Shown here: piece after piece, positions 51,685 through 60,435 of the stretch | Position numbering within the stretch: the stretch's first letter is position 1 | Layout of the letters: each line of letters opens with the position of its first letter | DNA from: Nocardia alba NBRC 108234 | Lineage (GTDB): Bacteria; Actinomycetota; Actinomycetes; Mycobacteriales; Mycobacteriaceae | Assembly (NCBI RefSeq): GCF_001612665.1 | Contig: NZ_BDAX01000025.1 | Span: forward strand, 62,001-126,000 | DNA length: 64,000 bases | Direction of reading: 5' to 3' | The notes under the pieces: generated by a model | The model's input: the letters and a program-made list of their open reading frames with translations, nothing else | The model's database searches: none | Told to the model about the DNA's origin: nothing | Position numbers and translations under genes: made by a program

Positions 51685-53607
51685 GTGGCCGGACGAATCC
51701 CAGATCGCGATATCGCGGCGATCCGTGAACGTGTCCGGATCGAAGATGTAGTCGGTGAGTACGTGGCGCTCAAGCGCGCGGGCGCCGACTCGATCAAAGG
51801 TCTGTGCCCGTTCCACGACGAGAAGTCGCCCTCGTTCCATGTGCGTCCCAACCACGGGCTGTTCCACTGCTTCGGCTGTGGTGAGGGCGGCGACGTCTAC
51901 AAGTTCCTGCAGCAGATGGAACACATCGGGTTCGTCGAGGCCGTCGAGCAGATGGCCGATCGCATCGGCTACCAGATCAACTACGAGGGTGGCGGCACCT
52001 CGGTGCAGCGCGATCGCGGCACCCGCTCGCGGCTGGTCGCCGCCAATGCCGCCGCGCACGAGTACTACATGGGCCTGCTGCACGAACCCGAGGCCGAGGC
52101 CGCCCGCAAATACCTGACCGACCGCAACTTCGACGCCGCGTCCTGGCAGCAGTTCGGTTGCGGTTACGCCCCCGCGGGGTGGGACGGACTGACCAAGCAC
52201 CTGCAGCGCCTGGGTTTCGAGTTCAAGGAGCTGGAGGCCGCCGGACTGTCCAAGCAGGGCAAACGCGGTCCGATCGACCGGTTCCATCGGCGCCTGCTGT
52301 GGCCGATCCGCAATCTCGGCGGCGAGGTGATCGGTTTCGGCGCGCGCAAGCTGTTCGACGACGACACCATGCCCGGCAAATACGTGAACACACCGGAAAC
52401 GCTGCTGTACAAGAAGTCTCAGGTGCTGTTCGGTCTCGACCACGCCAAGCGCGACATCTCCAAGGGCCATCAGGCCGTGGTCGTGGAGGGCTACACCGAC
52501 GTCATGGCGATGCACCTGGCCGGGGTGAAGACCGCGGTCGCGTCCTGCGGCACCGCGTTCGGCGAAGAACACCTGCAGGTGCTGCGCAGGCTGCTGATGG
52601 ACGACAACTTCTGGCGCGGCGAGATCATCTACACGTTCGACGGTGACGCGGCAGGGCAGGCCGCGGCCTTGAAGGCGTTCAGTGGCGATCAGCGGCTGGC
52701 GGGACAGACCTACATCGCCGTCGCGCCCGATGGCCAGGACCCGTGCGACCTACGTCAGCGCTCCGGTGACAGCGCCGTGCGGGATCTGGTAGCACGACGA
52801 ACCCCGCTGTACGAGTTCGTGATTCGTGGCCTGCTCGCCGAACACAATCTCGACGATGTCGAGGGCCGGGTCGAGGCGTTGCGCCGCACGGTGCCCGTGG
52901 TGGCCCAGATCAAGGACAACGCCACCCGCAAGGGGTATGCCACCAAACTGGCAGGCTGGGTGGGCTGGGACGACATCCAGCTCGTCGTGCGCCGGGTCGG
53001 TGAAGAGGCGAAGAAGAACCGGATGGGCGCCACCACACCGGATCCGAAGTCCGGCGCCGCGGCGATCCCCGCGCCTCGCGTCGAGGAGAGCTCCTCGGTG
53101 CGGCCCGCCCCGAACGACCCGGTGCTGTACGCCCAGCGCCAAACCCTCAGCGCCGCACTGCAATACCCCGGCATCGCGGGCGTGTCCTTCGACGCCATCG
53201 ACGCCGCCGCCTTCACCCACCCCGCCTACGTGGCCCTGCGCATCATGATCGCCAAAGCGGGCGGCACGGCTGCCGGCCTCAGCGGCGCGGAGTGGGTCGC
53301 CGCCGTCGCCGACCACACCGATGACCTGATGATCCGCGCCCTGGTCTCCGAACTGGCCAACGAGCAGCTCCCGGTCCGCACCCAGAACGACACCCCCCGC
53401 TTCATCACCGGCATCCTCGCCCGCGTCCAGGAAGCCTGGGTGGGCCGCCAGATCGCCGAGCTCAAATCGAGGCTGCAACGACTGTCGGCCAGCGAAGAGC
53501 CCGACACCTACATGACGCTGTTCGGCGACCTGGTGGCGCTGGAGCAATACCGCAAAAGCCTCGCGGCCCAGGCGATGGGCAACGAAGGTTACGCGGCCGG
53601 GGCCTGA
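51685..53607 (+). CDS. dnaG: DNA primase DnaG
   Basis: 640 residues. Synthesises RNA primers for replication. Zinc-binding domain Cys41, His44, Cys62, Cys65 (CPFH and CFGC); catalytic Toprim core with VVVEGYTDVMAMHLAG and YTFDGDAAGQAAALKAF; C-terminal DnaB-interaction domain ending SLAAQAMGNEGYAAGA. The GTG start is eight bases after TAGACT (51671-51676), suggesting leaderless transcription. The last 54 bases recur in diverged form at 58973-59026, so this 3' end is probably not the ancestral one or was duplicated by an insertion. Confidence 0.97.
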   Translation: MAGRIPDRDIAAIRERVRIEDVVGEYVALKRAGADSIKGLCPFHDEKSPSFHVRPNHGLFHCFGCGEGGDVYKFLQQMEHIGFVEAVEQMADRIGYQINYEGGGTSVQRDRGTRSRLVAANAAAHEYYMGLLHEPEAEAARKYLTDRNFDAASWQQFGCGYAPAGWDGLTKHLQRLGFEFKELEAAGLSKQGKRGPIDRFHRRLLWPIRNLGGEVIGFGARKLFDDDTMPGKYVNTPETLLYKKSQVLFGLDHAKRDISKGHQAVVVEGYTDVMAMHLAGVKTAVASCGTAFGEEHLQVLRRLLMDDNFWRGEIIYTFDGDAAGQAAALKAFSGDQRLAGQTYIAVAPDGQDPCDLRQRSGDSAVRDLVARRTPLYEFVIRGLLAEHNLDDVEGRVEALRRTVPVVAQIKDNATRKGYATKLAGWVGWDDIQLVVRRVGEEAKKNRMGATTPDPKSGAAAIPAPRVEESSSVRPAPNDPVLYAQRQTLSAALQYPGIAGVSFDAIDAAAFTHPAYVALRIMIAKAGGTAAGLSGAEWVAAVADHTDDLMIRALVSELANEQLPVRTQNDTPRFITGILARVQEAWVGRQIAELKSRLQRLSASEEPDTYMTLFGDLVALEQYRKSLAAQAMGNEGYAAGA

Positions 53608-53633
53608 TCACGAGGATCGATGATTCGGCCTGG

Positions 53634-54782
53634 TCACAGTGTGGGGTCGAGCAGGATCTTGGCTTCGTGGGGATTGGTGCGGAGGCGTTCGAACGCATCG
53701 GCTACTTCGTCGAGCGCGACGGTGCTGGTGAGTAGTGGCCGCACGTCGAGGTCGCCTGCGATCAGATGGGCGAAGGTCTGGGCGAAATCCTGTGGTGAGT
53801 AGTAGAGCGAGAAACGGATGTCGAGTTCCTTCAGGATCCCCTGTGCCGGCTCGAATTGGTCTGGTGCGAGGTTGATTCCGGCGACGACGATGCGTGATCC
53901 CGCGGGCAGACCGTTGATGAGCTGTTGGATCAGCCCGGGTGCGCCGACGCATTCGAATCCGGCGGTGGGGCGCAACGGCAGTTGTCCCAGCACAGCGGTC
54001 GGTGGTGCCATCCGGGCGGGATCATCGGTTGCCGCGGCCGCTATCAACGCGTCGAACGGCGATGTCCGCTCGGGATCGACGACGACATCGGCTCCCATGC
54101 GCTCGGCGAGTGCGCGCCGCTCGGGTGAGAAGTCGGACGCGACGATGGGCCCGATTCCGCGCATGCGCAGGATCGCGATAACCGCCAAACCGATAGGGCC
54201 ACAACCGATGACGAGTGGCACGGTATCAGGCAGCAGCTGGGCTCGTTCCACGCTGCGGTAGGCCACCGCGAGGGGTTCGGTCAACGCCGCGACGCCGGTG
54301 TCGAGGTGATCGGGCAACTCGATCAGCAGCGGCTCCGACAGCACCATGCGTTCGGCGTATCCGCCGGGGGTCTCGATGCCACCGAAGCCGAGCATGACCG
54401 GTCGCGGCCGCAGCAGCATCGGCATCGAGACGACGCGACGGCCGATCGGGATGCGCTGTTCGGTATCGGGGCCGTAGGCGGCGACCCGTCCGACGAACTC
54501 GTGCCCGAAGACGACGGGCCGTGCCAGGTCGAGTAGATCGATGCCGGCCGCGCCTCGGGTCGCGGCATTGAATTGCGGGCCGTGCTGAGCGCAGTGCAGG
54601 TCGGACCCGCAGATTCCGCAAGCGAGGACATCGACGAGGACCTCGCCAGGACCCGGAACCGGCTCGGCCACTTCGGCGACACTCAATGAACTGTTCTGCA
54701 TCAGCACCGCTCGCATCCGGCCGGTGCCGGGAGGGGGCGATTGCTGTCCGATGGCGGTGGTGGGGCCGGGAGAAACCGACAT
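53634..54782 (-). CDS. Zinc-type medium-chain alcohol dehydrogenase
   Basis: 382 residues. GroES-like domain with catalytic-zinc Cys in LACGICGSDLHC and FGHEFVGRV, Rossmann domain with VIGCGPIGLAVIAIL and a Glu/Asp-type end SDFSPERRALAERMGAD (an acidic residue after the second strand suggests NAD). The four-Cys structural zinc lobe is missing. ATG 54782 behind AAAGGAT. First gene of the cassette that lies between the two dnaG 3' ends; converges on dnaG. Probably oxidises a secondary alcohol in the same catabolic route as the epimerase-like and cupin proteins. Confidence 0.88.
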   Translation of the reverse strand: MSVSPGPTTAIGQQSPPPGTGRMRAVLMQNSSLSVAEVAEPVPGPGEVLVDVLACGICGSDLHCAQHGPQFNAATRGAAGIDLLDLARPVVFGHEFVGRVAAYGPDTEQRIPIGRRVVSMPMLLRPRPVMLGFGGIETPGGYAERMVLSEPLLIELPDHLDTGVAALTEPLAVAYRSVERAQLLPDTVPLVIGCGPIGLAVIAILRMRGIGPIVASDFSPERRALAERMGADVVVDPERTSPFDALIAAAATDDPARMAPPTAVLGQLPLRPTAGFECVGAPGLIQQLINGLPAGSRIVVAGINLAPDQFEPAQGILKELDIRFSLYYSPQDFAQTFAHLIAGDLDVRPLLTSTVALDEVADAFERLRTNPHEAKILLDPTL

Positions 54783-54880
54783 GTGCGGATCCTTTCGATC
54801 GACGATGCGCTCAGCGTTCCCGAAGGACCTCGTCGATGTCTTGACCTGAAAGGACAATCCTTTGACTCTGCGGGACAGTG

Positions 54881-55924
54881 TTATGACCCGGACCACGTCT
54901 GCATCGGCATCGCGCTCGCGGGTTCGGACTGCCATCTGTTCCTGAGCGCGGCGGGGCTCGCGCCGAACCACCGTCGACACGATCGGGTCAGCACGCTCTG
55001 TTCGGCGTATCCGAGCTCGCGGGCGAGATGGGCCAGAGTGACCTCGGTGTCGCGGAGGTAGCGCTCGGTCATTTCTCGGCGGACGTCATCGACCAGCGCC
55101 GCGAACGAGGTCCCCTCGGCGGCGAGGCGGCGTTGCAGGCTTTTCGGATGCAGTCGAAATTGCGCCGCGATCACCGGTAGGGTCGCGGCGCCCGTGGGTA
55201 GCAGCTGTCGCACGAGTTTCCTGATCGAGGTGCGCAGCGTGCGATCGGTACGGTCGATGACGGTGTCGAGGTAGGTGAGCACTGCCCGGTGGGCCTGATC
55301 GTCTTGGATCAGGGGGCGTTCTAGATCGGCTGCCGGAAGGGTGAAACCCGCGCGCGGTTCGTCGAAACGGGTGGTGCAGGAGAAATACCGCAGATATTCA
55401 GCTCTGCTGATCAGCGGTCCGTGGGGAAGGTGTACGACGGTGGGTGCGTAGTGCGAGCCGAGCATGAACCTGAACACCTGTAGTGCGACCCCGAGGGACA
55501 GATCGATCGTCTGCGGATGAGCCGGAGGGTGAGCGATCAACACCGCGAACTCGAAGAACGCCAGTTGGTCACCCGGCAGCGGCTCGACATGGACACCGAT
55601 GGCAGGGCTGTAGGCGGCCAGGTAGTGCTCGAAGGTGCGCAACGCATCGGCGACGGTCGGGGCGGTTCGTGCCGCGACGCCGACCGGGCCGAGGATGTCG
55701 ATGCCCTGCCGAGTACCCAGCCGAAGCCCGAAGTCGGGGGTGGCGGTGGCCGCGGCCGCCGATTCCATCGCGTACATCATCGCCGGATAGGTGAAGAACG
55801 CGTCGAACCGGCCGACATCCTCCGGCCGGATTCCGGCGCCGCGCAGCAGAGCGTCGGGGTCGCCACCACACTCGGTGACGAGCTCACGAAATCCGGTCAA
55901 GGACGTGCCACGGATCACAGACAT
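54881..55924 (-). CDS. AraC family regulator (OruR/ArgR-like N-terminal domain)
   Basis: 347 residues. The N-terminal ligand domain is of the Arabinose_bd type found in AraC regulators of lipid and amine catabolism (RELVTECGGDPDALLRGAGI, FGLRLGTRQGIDILGPVGVA). The C-terminal double HTH carries FRLHPKSLQRRLAAEGTSFA and ELGYAEQSVLTRSCRRWFG. Divergent from the cupin-epimerase pair; GTCAA direct repeats in the 97-bp gap are probable binding sites. Likely activator of the cassette. Confidence 0.9.
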   Translation of the reverse strand: MSVIRGTSLTGFRELVTECGGDPDALLRGAGIRPEDVGRFDAFFTYPAMMYAMESAAAATATPDFGLRLGTRQGIDILGPVGVAARTAPTVADALRTFEHYLAAYSPAIGVHVEPLPGDQLAFFEFAVLIAHPPAHPQTIDLSLGVALQVFRFMLGSHYAPTVVHLPHGPLISRAEYLRYFSCTTRFDEPRAGFTLPAADLERPLIQDDQAHRAVLTYLDTVIDRTDRTLRTSIRKLVRQLLPTGAATLPVIAAQFRLHPKSLQRRLAAEGTSFAALVDDVRREMTERYLRDTEVTLAHLARELGYAEQSVLTRSCRRWFGASPAALRNRWQSEPASAMPMQTWSGS

Positions 55925-55934
55925 GTCCCTTACT

Positions 55935-55960
55935 GTCAAATATTTGTCTTCTGCAGTCAA
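55935..55960. promoter_or_regulatory. Direct repeats, candidate AraC sites
   Basis: CTGTCAA (55933-55939) and CAGTCAA (55954-55960) are direct repeats 21 bp apart, two helical turns, in the gap between the AraC gene and the cupin gene. The surrounding AAATATTTGTCTT is AT-rich. Confidence 0.5.
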
Positions 55961-56021
55961 GACCTGGGTGGGCCTGGCCGGGCAGGGTGGAGTTCCGAGT
56001 GATCCACGGAAGGAAACCCCT

Positions 56022-56585
56022 ATGACGAGCCCGACCGTCCCAGCCCCCGCGACCACCAGTACCGGGGCACTGCTGCCTCTGGTCGCACTCCCGCAGGGCG
56101 AGCTGCTGACAGTGAACGAGAAGGACATCCCCCTGGTGCGTGACGCTCTCGGACCGGGAGTTCATTTCAAGCCGCTGCGAGTGGACATCGAGAACGGTGA
56201 ATGGGTGGTACTCGCGACGTTCGCGCCCGGCGCGCGGATCCCCCTGCACTACCACACGGGAGTCGTCGACTCCTGGACCATCAGCGGCTGCTGGTACTAC
56301 GAGGAATACCGCGATCAGCCGCAGACCGCCGGTTCCTACCTGTTCGAGCCGGGGGCTTCGGTGCACACGCTGACCTGTCCGGAATCCAACACCGAGGACA
56401 CCACTGTGCTGTTCCGGATCAGCGGAGCCAACGTCAATTTCACCGACGACGGCGCTTTCCACTCGATCCTCGATGCTGCCCTGGTCGCACACCTGACCCG
56501 GACCCTGTCCGAGGAGCGGGATCTGGGCCCGGTCGCCTACATCACCGGCGGCACGGCCGCAGTCGCCGGGATGGACGCCCTATGA
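56022..56585 (+). CDS. Cupin dioxygenase-like protein (dihydroxyacetophenone-dioxygenase type)
   Basis: 187 residues from ATG 56022 behind AGGAAA. A single cupin barrel: metal-ligand motif ARIPLHYHTGVVDSWTISGC (His-x-His) and the second motif FEPGASVHTLTCPES. The arrangement with WYYEEYRDQ resembles bacterial 2,4'-dihydroxyacetophenone dioxygenase, which cleaves a C-C bond in an aromatic ketone with non-heme iron; that specificity is inferred. It overlaps the following gene by ATGA and is divergent from the AraC regulator. Confidence 0.78.
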   Translation: MTSPTVPAPATTSTGALLPLVALPQGELLTVNEKDIPLVRDALGPGVHFKPLRVDIENGEWVVLATFAPGARIPLHYHTGVVDSWTISGCWYYEEYRDQPQTAGSYLFEPGASVHTLTCPESNTEDTTVLFRISGANVNFTDDGAFHSILDAALVAHLTRTLSEERDLGPVAYITGGTAAVAGMDAL

Positions 56586-57586
56586 CCGGCGGCACCGCCC
56601 GGCCGACGCCGGACATGGTGGGAACCACCGTGTTCATCACGGGGGCGAACGGATTCATCGGCCGTGCCGTCGCACGGCGATTCCGGGAGCTCGGTGCCCG
56701 GGTCCGCGGCGTCGACTTGATCGCGAACCCCACCGATGATGTCGTCGCGGGGGACATCACCGAACCCCACGCGTGGGCTACCGCGCTGGCGGGCAGCGAT
56801 CTCGTCGTCCACACCGCGGCGCTGCTGGGAGCGGCGTATCCGTTGCGGGATTCCTGGCGGGTGAACGTGCTCGGCACCAGCCGCGTCCTCGACGCGGCCG
56901 TGGCGGCGGGCGTGCCTCGGTTCGTGCACTTCTCCTCGGTCGCCGCCTATGGCTTCGCCTTCCCCGACAACGTCGACGAAACCTATCCGGTCCGGGTCAA
57001 CGGCGACGTCTACACCGACACCAAGGTCAACTCCGAGGCTGTCGTGCTGGCCGCGCACGCCGCGGGCCGAATCGAGGCGCGGATCGTCCGCCCCGGCGAT
57101 GTGTGGGGACCGGGTTCGGTGTGGGTCCGCTCGCCCATCGCCGAGATGCGCAAGCCGACCGGATTCCCACTGCCCGACGGTGGGACCGGAATCTTCTCAC
57201 CGGTATACATCGACAACTTCGTCGACGGTCTCACCCTGGTCGCCACTTCCGACCGCTCCGCCGGCCAGATCTACAACATCACCGACGGAATCGCGGTTCC
57301 CTGCTCCGAATTCTTCGGCCATCTCGCGCGGATGAGCAACGGCCGTGTGCGTACCCTGCCGATGCGACTGGCCGCGCCGCTGGCCGATCTCGTCGGCGCG
57401 GTACTGCGCCGCACCGGCAACCCCACCGACCTCAGTGCCGGCACGATGGGTCTGCTCAATCGCAACGCCGGTTACTCCATCGACAAGATCAGGACCGAAC
57501 TGGGCTATCAGCCACAGGTTTCGATAGACGAAGGCATGGCATCGGTCGAGACCTGGGCACGCGGCGAAGGTCTGATCCCGAGCTGA
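56582..57586 (+). CDS. NAD-dependent epimerase/dehydratase (extended SDR)
   Basis: 334 residues. Rossmann motif FITGANGFIGRAV (GxxGxxG), an acidic strand-end residue in VRGVDL giving NAD preference, active-site Ser in VHFSSVAAYG and Tyr-x3-Lys as YTDTK. The later part resembles 3-beta-hydroxysteroid dehydrogenase/isomerase-like SDRs (VRPGDVWGPGS, FSPVYIDNFVDGLTLV). The ATG overlaps the cupin stop, so the two are co-translated and probably act in one catabolic route. Confidence 0.88.
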   Translation: MTGGTARPTPDMVGTTVFITGANGFIGRAVARRFRELGARVRGVDLIANPTDDVVAGDITEPHAWATALAGSDLVVHTAALLGAAYPLRDSWRVNVLGTSRVLDAAVAAGVPRFVHFSSVAAYGFAFPDNVDETYPVRVNGDVYTDTKVNSEAVVLAAHAAGRIEARIVRPGDVWGPGSVWVRSPIAEMRKPTGFPLPDGGTGIFSPVYIDNFVDGLTLVATSDRSAGQIYNITDGIAVPCSEFFGHLARMSNGRVRTLPMRLAAPLADLVGAVLRRTGNPTDLSAGTMGLLNRNAGYSIDKIRTELGYQPQVSIDEGMASVETWARGEGLIPS

Positions 57587-57591
57587 TCGGC

Positions 57592-58953
57592 CTAGGTCTC
57601 GAAGGCAGGCATCGTGTACTGGCCATCCTGGACTGCCTGGCTGGGTCCGTACATCCGCAGAATCAGGTAGGCGTCCTTGTCCGGGATGGGCAGGAAGTTC
57701 GGGTCGTCCGCGTGTGCGTCGACATCGGCGCTGAGCAGGAGTGTGTAGTAGCCGTCGGCGTCGGGCGTGAGGGTGCGGTCGCCGCGGCTGTGGCGGTTGA
57801 TCGCGTTGTGGGCCATCAGGCGGTCATCGCTGCCGTACACCGTGAACGACCAGAACTCGCTCGCCGCGGGAGGCTGAAAACGGGCGTGGTACGTCTGGCC
57901 GGCGGATCCGTTGATCGGGCGGCCGTCCGCGCCGGTCTCGACCTTCATATACACCGACTCGACCGGCGGCAGGCCCCATTGCCCGAGGAAGGTGCCGATG
58001 GCGAACAGGTCGCGCGGCCCGTCCTGGAGGTCGGCACGGGTGCCGAGCAGCCGTGCGGCGCTGGTCTGTTGCGGTGCGAGCGCACGGATGTGGGCCATAC
58101 CCAGACGCTGTCCTCGTTCGGCGGCGTCGAGCTGTTCTGGGGTGAAATCGGTTCTGCCGGGCGCCAATCCGACCTCGGCGTAGTCGGCGAGCCATGTCGC
58201 GTCGGCCTGTGCCATCGAACCCGCGGCCAGGGCGAAGTTCACCCGTCGCAGCCAGTTCGTCGATGCCGGGTCGGGATAGTCGCGCGTCGGCGCCGCCGGG
58301 CTCGGGGCGCCCAGGAATGCCGATAGTGGCTCGATCCGCCACTCATCCTGCAAGTGGCGGGCGATCTCGAGGTCGTCACCGCCGATCGTCATGATGCGGC
58401 CCATGACCTTGACCAGGTCCGACTCCGAGCGCACCACCGCGTCCATGCCGTCAGGGACGGTCCCCTGCCACGACCGTGCGGCGAAAAGGAAACGACCTCC
58501 GCGGGTTCCGCGGGTACGCGACCCGATCATGGCGTTGGTGTAATGCCCGAGGTCCATGGTGTGCAGGATCCAGTACCGGCCCTCGTCGAAATCCGGGATC
58601 GTCACCACCACGGGCTCGGCCCCGACATCGAACCAGCCCTGCAGATGCAGCGTGTCGTTGTTGATCGTGGGGTGCGCGGTGTAGCTGTCATCGGCCAGGT
58701 CTCGCAGCAACTGGAATTCGTTGAGTGCGATGCCCGGTTCGATCGTCGTCTCGTACAGGAACTTGTACGCCTCGTCGATCGAGTACCCGTACAGGTACGC
58801 GTCCCGGGCAAGTCCGTCGGAAATCGCCACACGATCACCTTCCGATTCATCGAGCGCTGCCACAGTCCGGGGCTCGTCGGCCCGGGTATCGGCCACGCTA
58901 CGTAGGCGGACGCCGAAAAAACTCACCCGAACAAGGTGAAACGGGCCGATCAT
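57592..58953 (-). CDS. DUF1254/DUF1214 domain protein
   Basis: 453 residues from ATG 58953, with GGAG eight bases upstream; GTG 58896 is an alternative. DUF1254 at the N-terminal side (AYLYGYSIDEAYKFLYETTI, NNDTLHLQGWFDVGAEPVVV, RYWILHTMDL) and DUF1214 at the C-terminal side (FWSFTVYGSDDRLMAHNAIN, FLPIPDKDAYLILRMYGPS). A widespread two-domain family of beta-rich proteins of unknown biochemical function. Here no signal peptide is obvious. Convergent with the epimerase gene, five bases between stops; last gene before the second dnaG 3' end. Confidence 0.85.
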   Translation of the reverse strand: MIGPFHLVRVSFFGVRLRSVADTRADEPRTVAALDESEGDRVAISDGLARDAYLYGYSIDEAYKFLYETTIEPGIALNEFQLLRDLADDSYTAHPTINNDTLHLQGWFDVGAEPVVVTIPDFDEGRYWILHTMDLGHYTNAMIGSRTRGTRGGRFLFAARSWQGTVPDGMDAVVRSESDLVKVMGRIMTIGGDDLEIARHLQDEWRIEPLSAFLGAPSPAAPTRDYPDPASTNWLRRVNFALAAGSMAQADATWLADYAEVGLAPGRTDFTPEQLDAAERGQRLGMAHIRALAPQQTSAARLLGTRADLQDGPRDLFAIGTFLGQWGLPPVESVYMKVETGADGRPINGSAGQTYHARFQPPAASEFWSFTVYGSDDRLMAHNAINRHSRGDRTLTPDADGYYTLLLSADVDAHADDPNFLPIPDKDAYLILRMYGPSQAVQDGQYTMPAFET

Positions 58954-58972
58954 CGACCGAGCTCCAAGGCAT

Positions 58973-59026
58973 AAGAGCCTCGCGGCCCAGGCGGTGGGCA
59001 ACGAGGGCTACGCGGCCGGCGCCTGA
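58973..59026 (+). pseudogene. Second, diverged copy of the dnaG 3' end
   Basis: These 54 bases align without gaps to 53554-53607, the end of dnaG, with 49 identities. In the dnaG frame they read KSLAAQAVGNEGYAAGA and a TGA stop; four of five differences are silent and one changes Met to Val. Similarity fades abruptly upstream. It marks a junction of inserted DNA or of a recombination event downstream of dnaG. Confidence 0.9.
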
Positions 59027-59049
59027 CACGGTGCCCCCGCAGCACGAAA

Positions 59050-59082
59050 GTCAACGGCCCGAGATAGCCTCGGGCCGTTGAC
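59050..59082. terminator. Strong hairpin, probable original dnaG terminator
   Basis: GTCAACGGCCCGAG (59050-59063), loop ATAGC, CTCGGGCCGTTGAC (59069-59082): perfect 14-bp stem, 24 bases after the stop of the dnaG remnant and between convergent genes. No such hairpin follows the intact dnaG at 53607. Confidence 0.85.
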
Positions 59083-59123
59083 ATCCGGATATTCGAGTGT
59101 GGTGCCGATCTTCGAGCCTGCTG

Positions 59124-59522
59124 CTACTTGACCGAATCGGCCAGTTGATCGGCGAACGGGGCGACGAACTTCCCGACAAGGGGAAGCTCCGTGCGGACAC
59201 CACCGCTGTTGTTCGCCCCGACCATGGCCATGATGCAGACGACGAGTGCGAAGACGCCGAGCACCAGTCCCGCGAGGCTGAAGATGATCCCCAGTGCTCC
59301 GAGGAGCGAGCCGACGATGCTCAACACGACATTGAGCACCGAGACGGCCGCGAAGAAGATGATCGATTGCGCGGCGTGGAATTTCACATCCGGATCGTTC
59401 TTCGCCGCGAAGAGGAAGATGATGCCGGTGAGCCAGCCCAGCGCATACGACAGGATCGCGCCGGTCTTCTTGTTCAGGCCTGCGGGCAGTGAGTTGTTCG
59501 AGGGAACTTGAGAAGATGTCAT
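59124..59522 (-). CDS. DUF4870-type small membrane protein
   Basis: 132 residues from ATG 59522. Three hydrophobic helices (ILSYALGWLTGIIFLFAAK, FHAAQSIIFFAAVSVLNVVL, IIFSLAGLVLGVFALVVCIM) with the DUF4870 pattern K-x2-G-x-LSY-x2-GW and F-HAAQS-I between TM1 and TM2. The N-terminus is a short polar tail rich in Ser and Asn. Function unknown; such proteins are widespread in Gram-positive bacteria. Converges on the dnaG-remnant terminator. Confidence 0.85.
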   Translation of the reverse strand: MTSSQVPSNNSLPAGLNKKTGAILSYALGWLTGIIFLFAAKNDPDVKFHAAQSIIFFAAVSVLNVVLSIVGSLLGALGIIFSLAGLVLGVFALVVCIMAMVGANNSGGVRTELPLVGKFVAPFADQLADSVK

Positions 59523-59748
59523 GGCGTAAGTAGACGCCGCGCCCGCCACCTACCGATCCCAACTTTCCGAACGAAACCAGCGTCGGGACTACCGATCCGG
59601 ACTCGCGGCGCCCGTCGTTGTTCCAGCGGCGGGCGAAATCTTCCGCCACCGGCAGCGGTGGCGGAAGTCGGTCGACAGGCATCTGCTGCGGGAGGGGACT
59701 GCCTACACGAGGTGACGGTCGCGAACATTGCCCGCTTCGCCATGCGGA

Positions 59749-60186
59749 TCAGTCCACGTGGAACTCGATCGAGCCCGGCTCTGGCAGGTGCGCGGTGCCC
59801 ACGGTCAGTGTCGCGGTGAAATTGCCGACGCCGCCCGGACGGAACAGCGCAGAGCGGCCGACACCCCAGGAGCCAGGGCCCGGCACGGCGACGGTTCGCG
59901 TTCCGGTTTCACCGGTATCGAGATTGCGCCAGCTGAGCGTGATCGGCACCGAGCAGGCGCCGACCCCATAAGTGTTCGACCGAACCAGGAAACTGGCCAG
60001 GCCCTGGCTTTCCGGACCGACACCCGCGTCGATCTGGGCGAGGCAGAGACCGCCCTCGGCGACGGCGTAGACAGTCGGGAAGTTGCGCACGTCGTAGACC
60101 GCGGAGGCGGGTGCGGCAGTCGCGCAGAGACCCGCCGTGGCGGCGGAGGCGATTCCGACCATCACTGTCGACCTTGCTGAATTCAT
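59749..60186 (-). CDS. Secreted protein of unknown function
   Basis: 145 residues from ATG 60186 behind AAAGGAC. Signal peptide MNSARSTVMVGIASAATAGL with likely cleavage after ASA near residue 29; the mature part is about 115 residues, beta-rich, with two Cys (GGLCLAQIDAG and GACSVPITL) that could form a disulfide, and LSWRNLDTGETGTRTVAVPG suggesting an immunoglobulin-like sandwich. No family recognised. Divergent from the Xre gene region. Confidence 0.75.
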   Translation of the reverse strand: MNSARSTVMVGIASAATAGLCATAAPASAVYDVRNFPTVYAVAEGGLCLAQIDAGVGPESQGLASFLVRSNTYGVGACSVPITLSWRNLDTGETGTRTVAVPGPGSWGVGRSALFRPGGVGNFTATLTVGTAHLPEPGSIEFHVD

Positions 60187-60303
60187 CGAGTGTCCTTTCG
60201 GAACGACTGGATCGGGGTATCGATGACTGGACTACCCGTGTATCGCCCTGGAGAACAATGCGGTACACCAATGGAATTGGGGTCATGCGGGCGAGGATGC
60301 GGC

Positions 60304-60420
60304 GTGGTAACTGTCCATCGAGAACTCGCTGGCCGAGGGGTCCCTCCCTGTGGATGGCGCCGCGATCCGCAGTCGAACACGAACCCGCCCATCAAGAATT
60401 TGTGCGCACGATCGAGAGAG
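60304..60420 (+). pseudogene. Possible remnant of a HigB/RelE-like toxin gene
   Basis: In the same frame as, and directly before, the Xre-type gene, the sequence reads VVTVHRELAGRGVPPCGWRR followed by PPIKNLCARSRERR. This faintly resembles the middle of HigB-type toxins (LAERGP... followed by IKNLKELR). The rest of such a gene is missing and no start is present. Very tentative. Confidence 0.2.
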
Positions 60421-60435
60421 AGGAGAACTGGACCG

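Noticed and set aside
53608..58972. Integrase, transposase or terminal inverted repeats in the dnaG-linked cassette
   Set aside because: All five genes are metabolic or regulatory and no inverted repeats were seen at the ends, so no transposon call is made.
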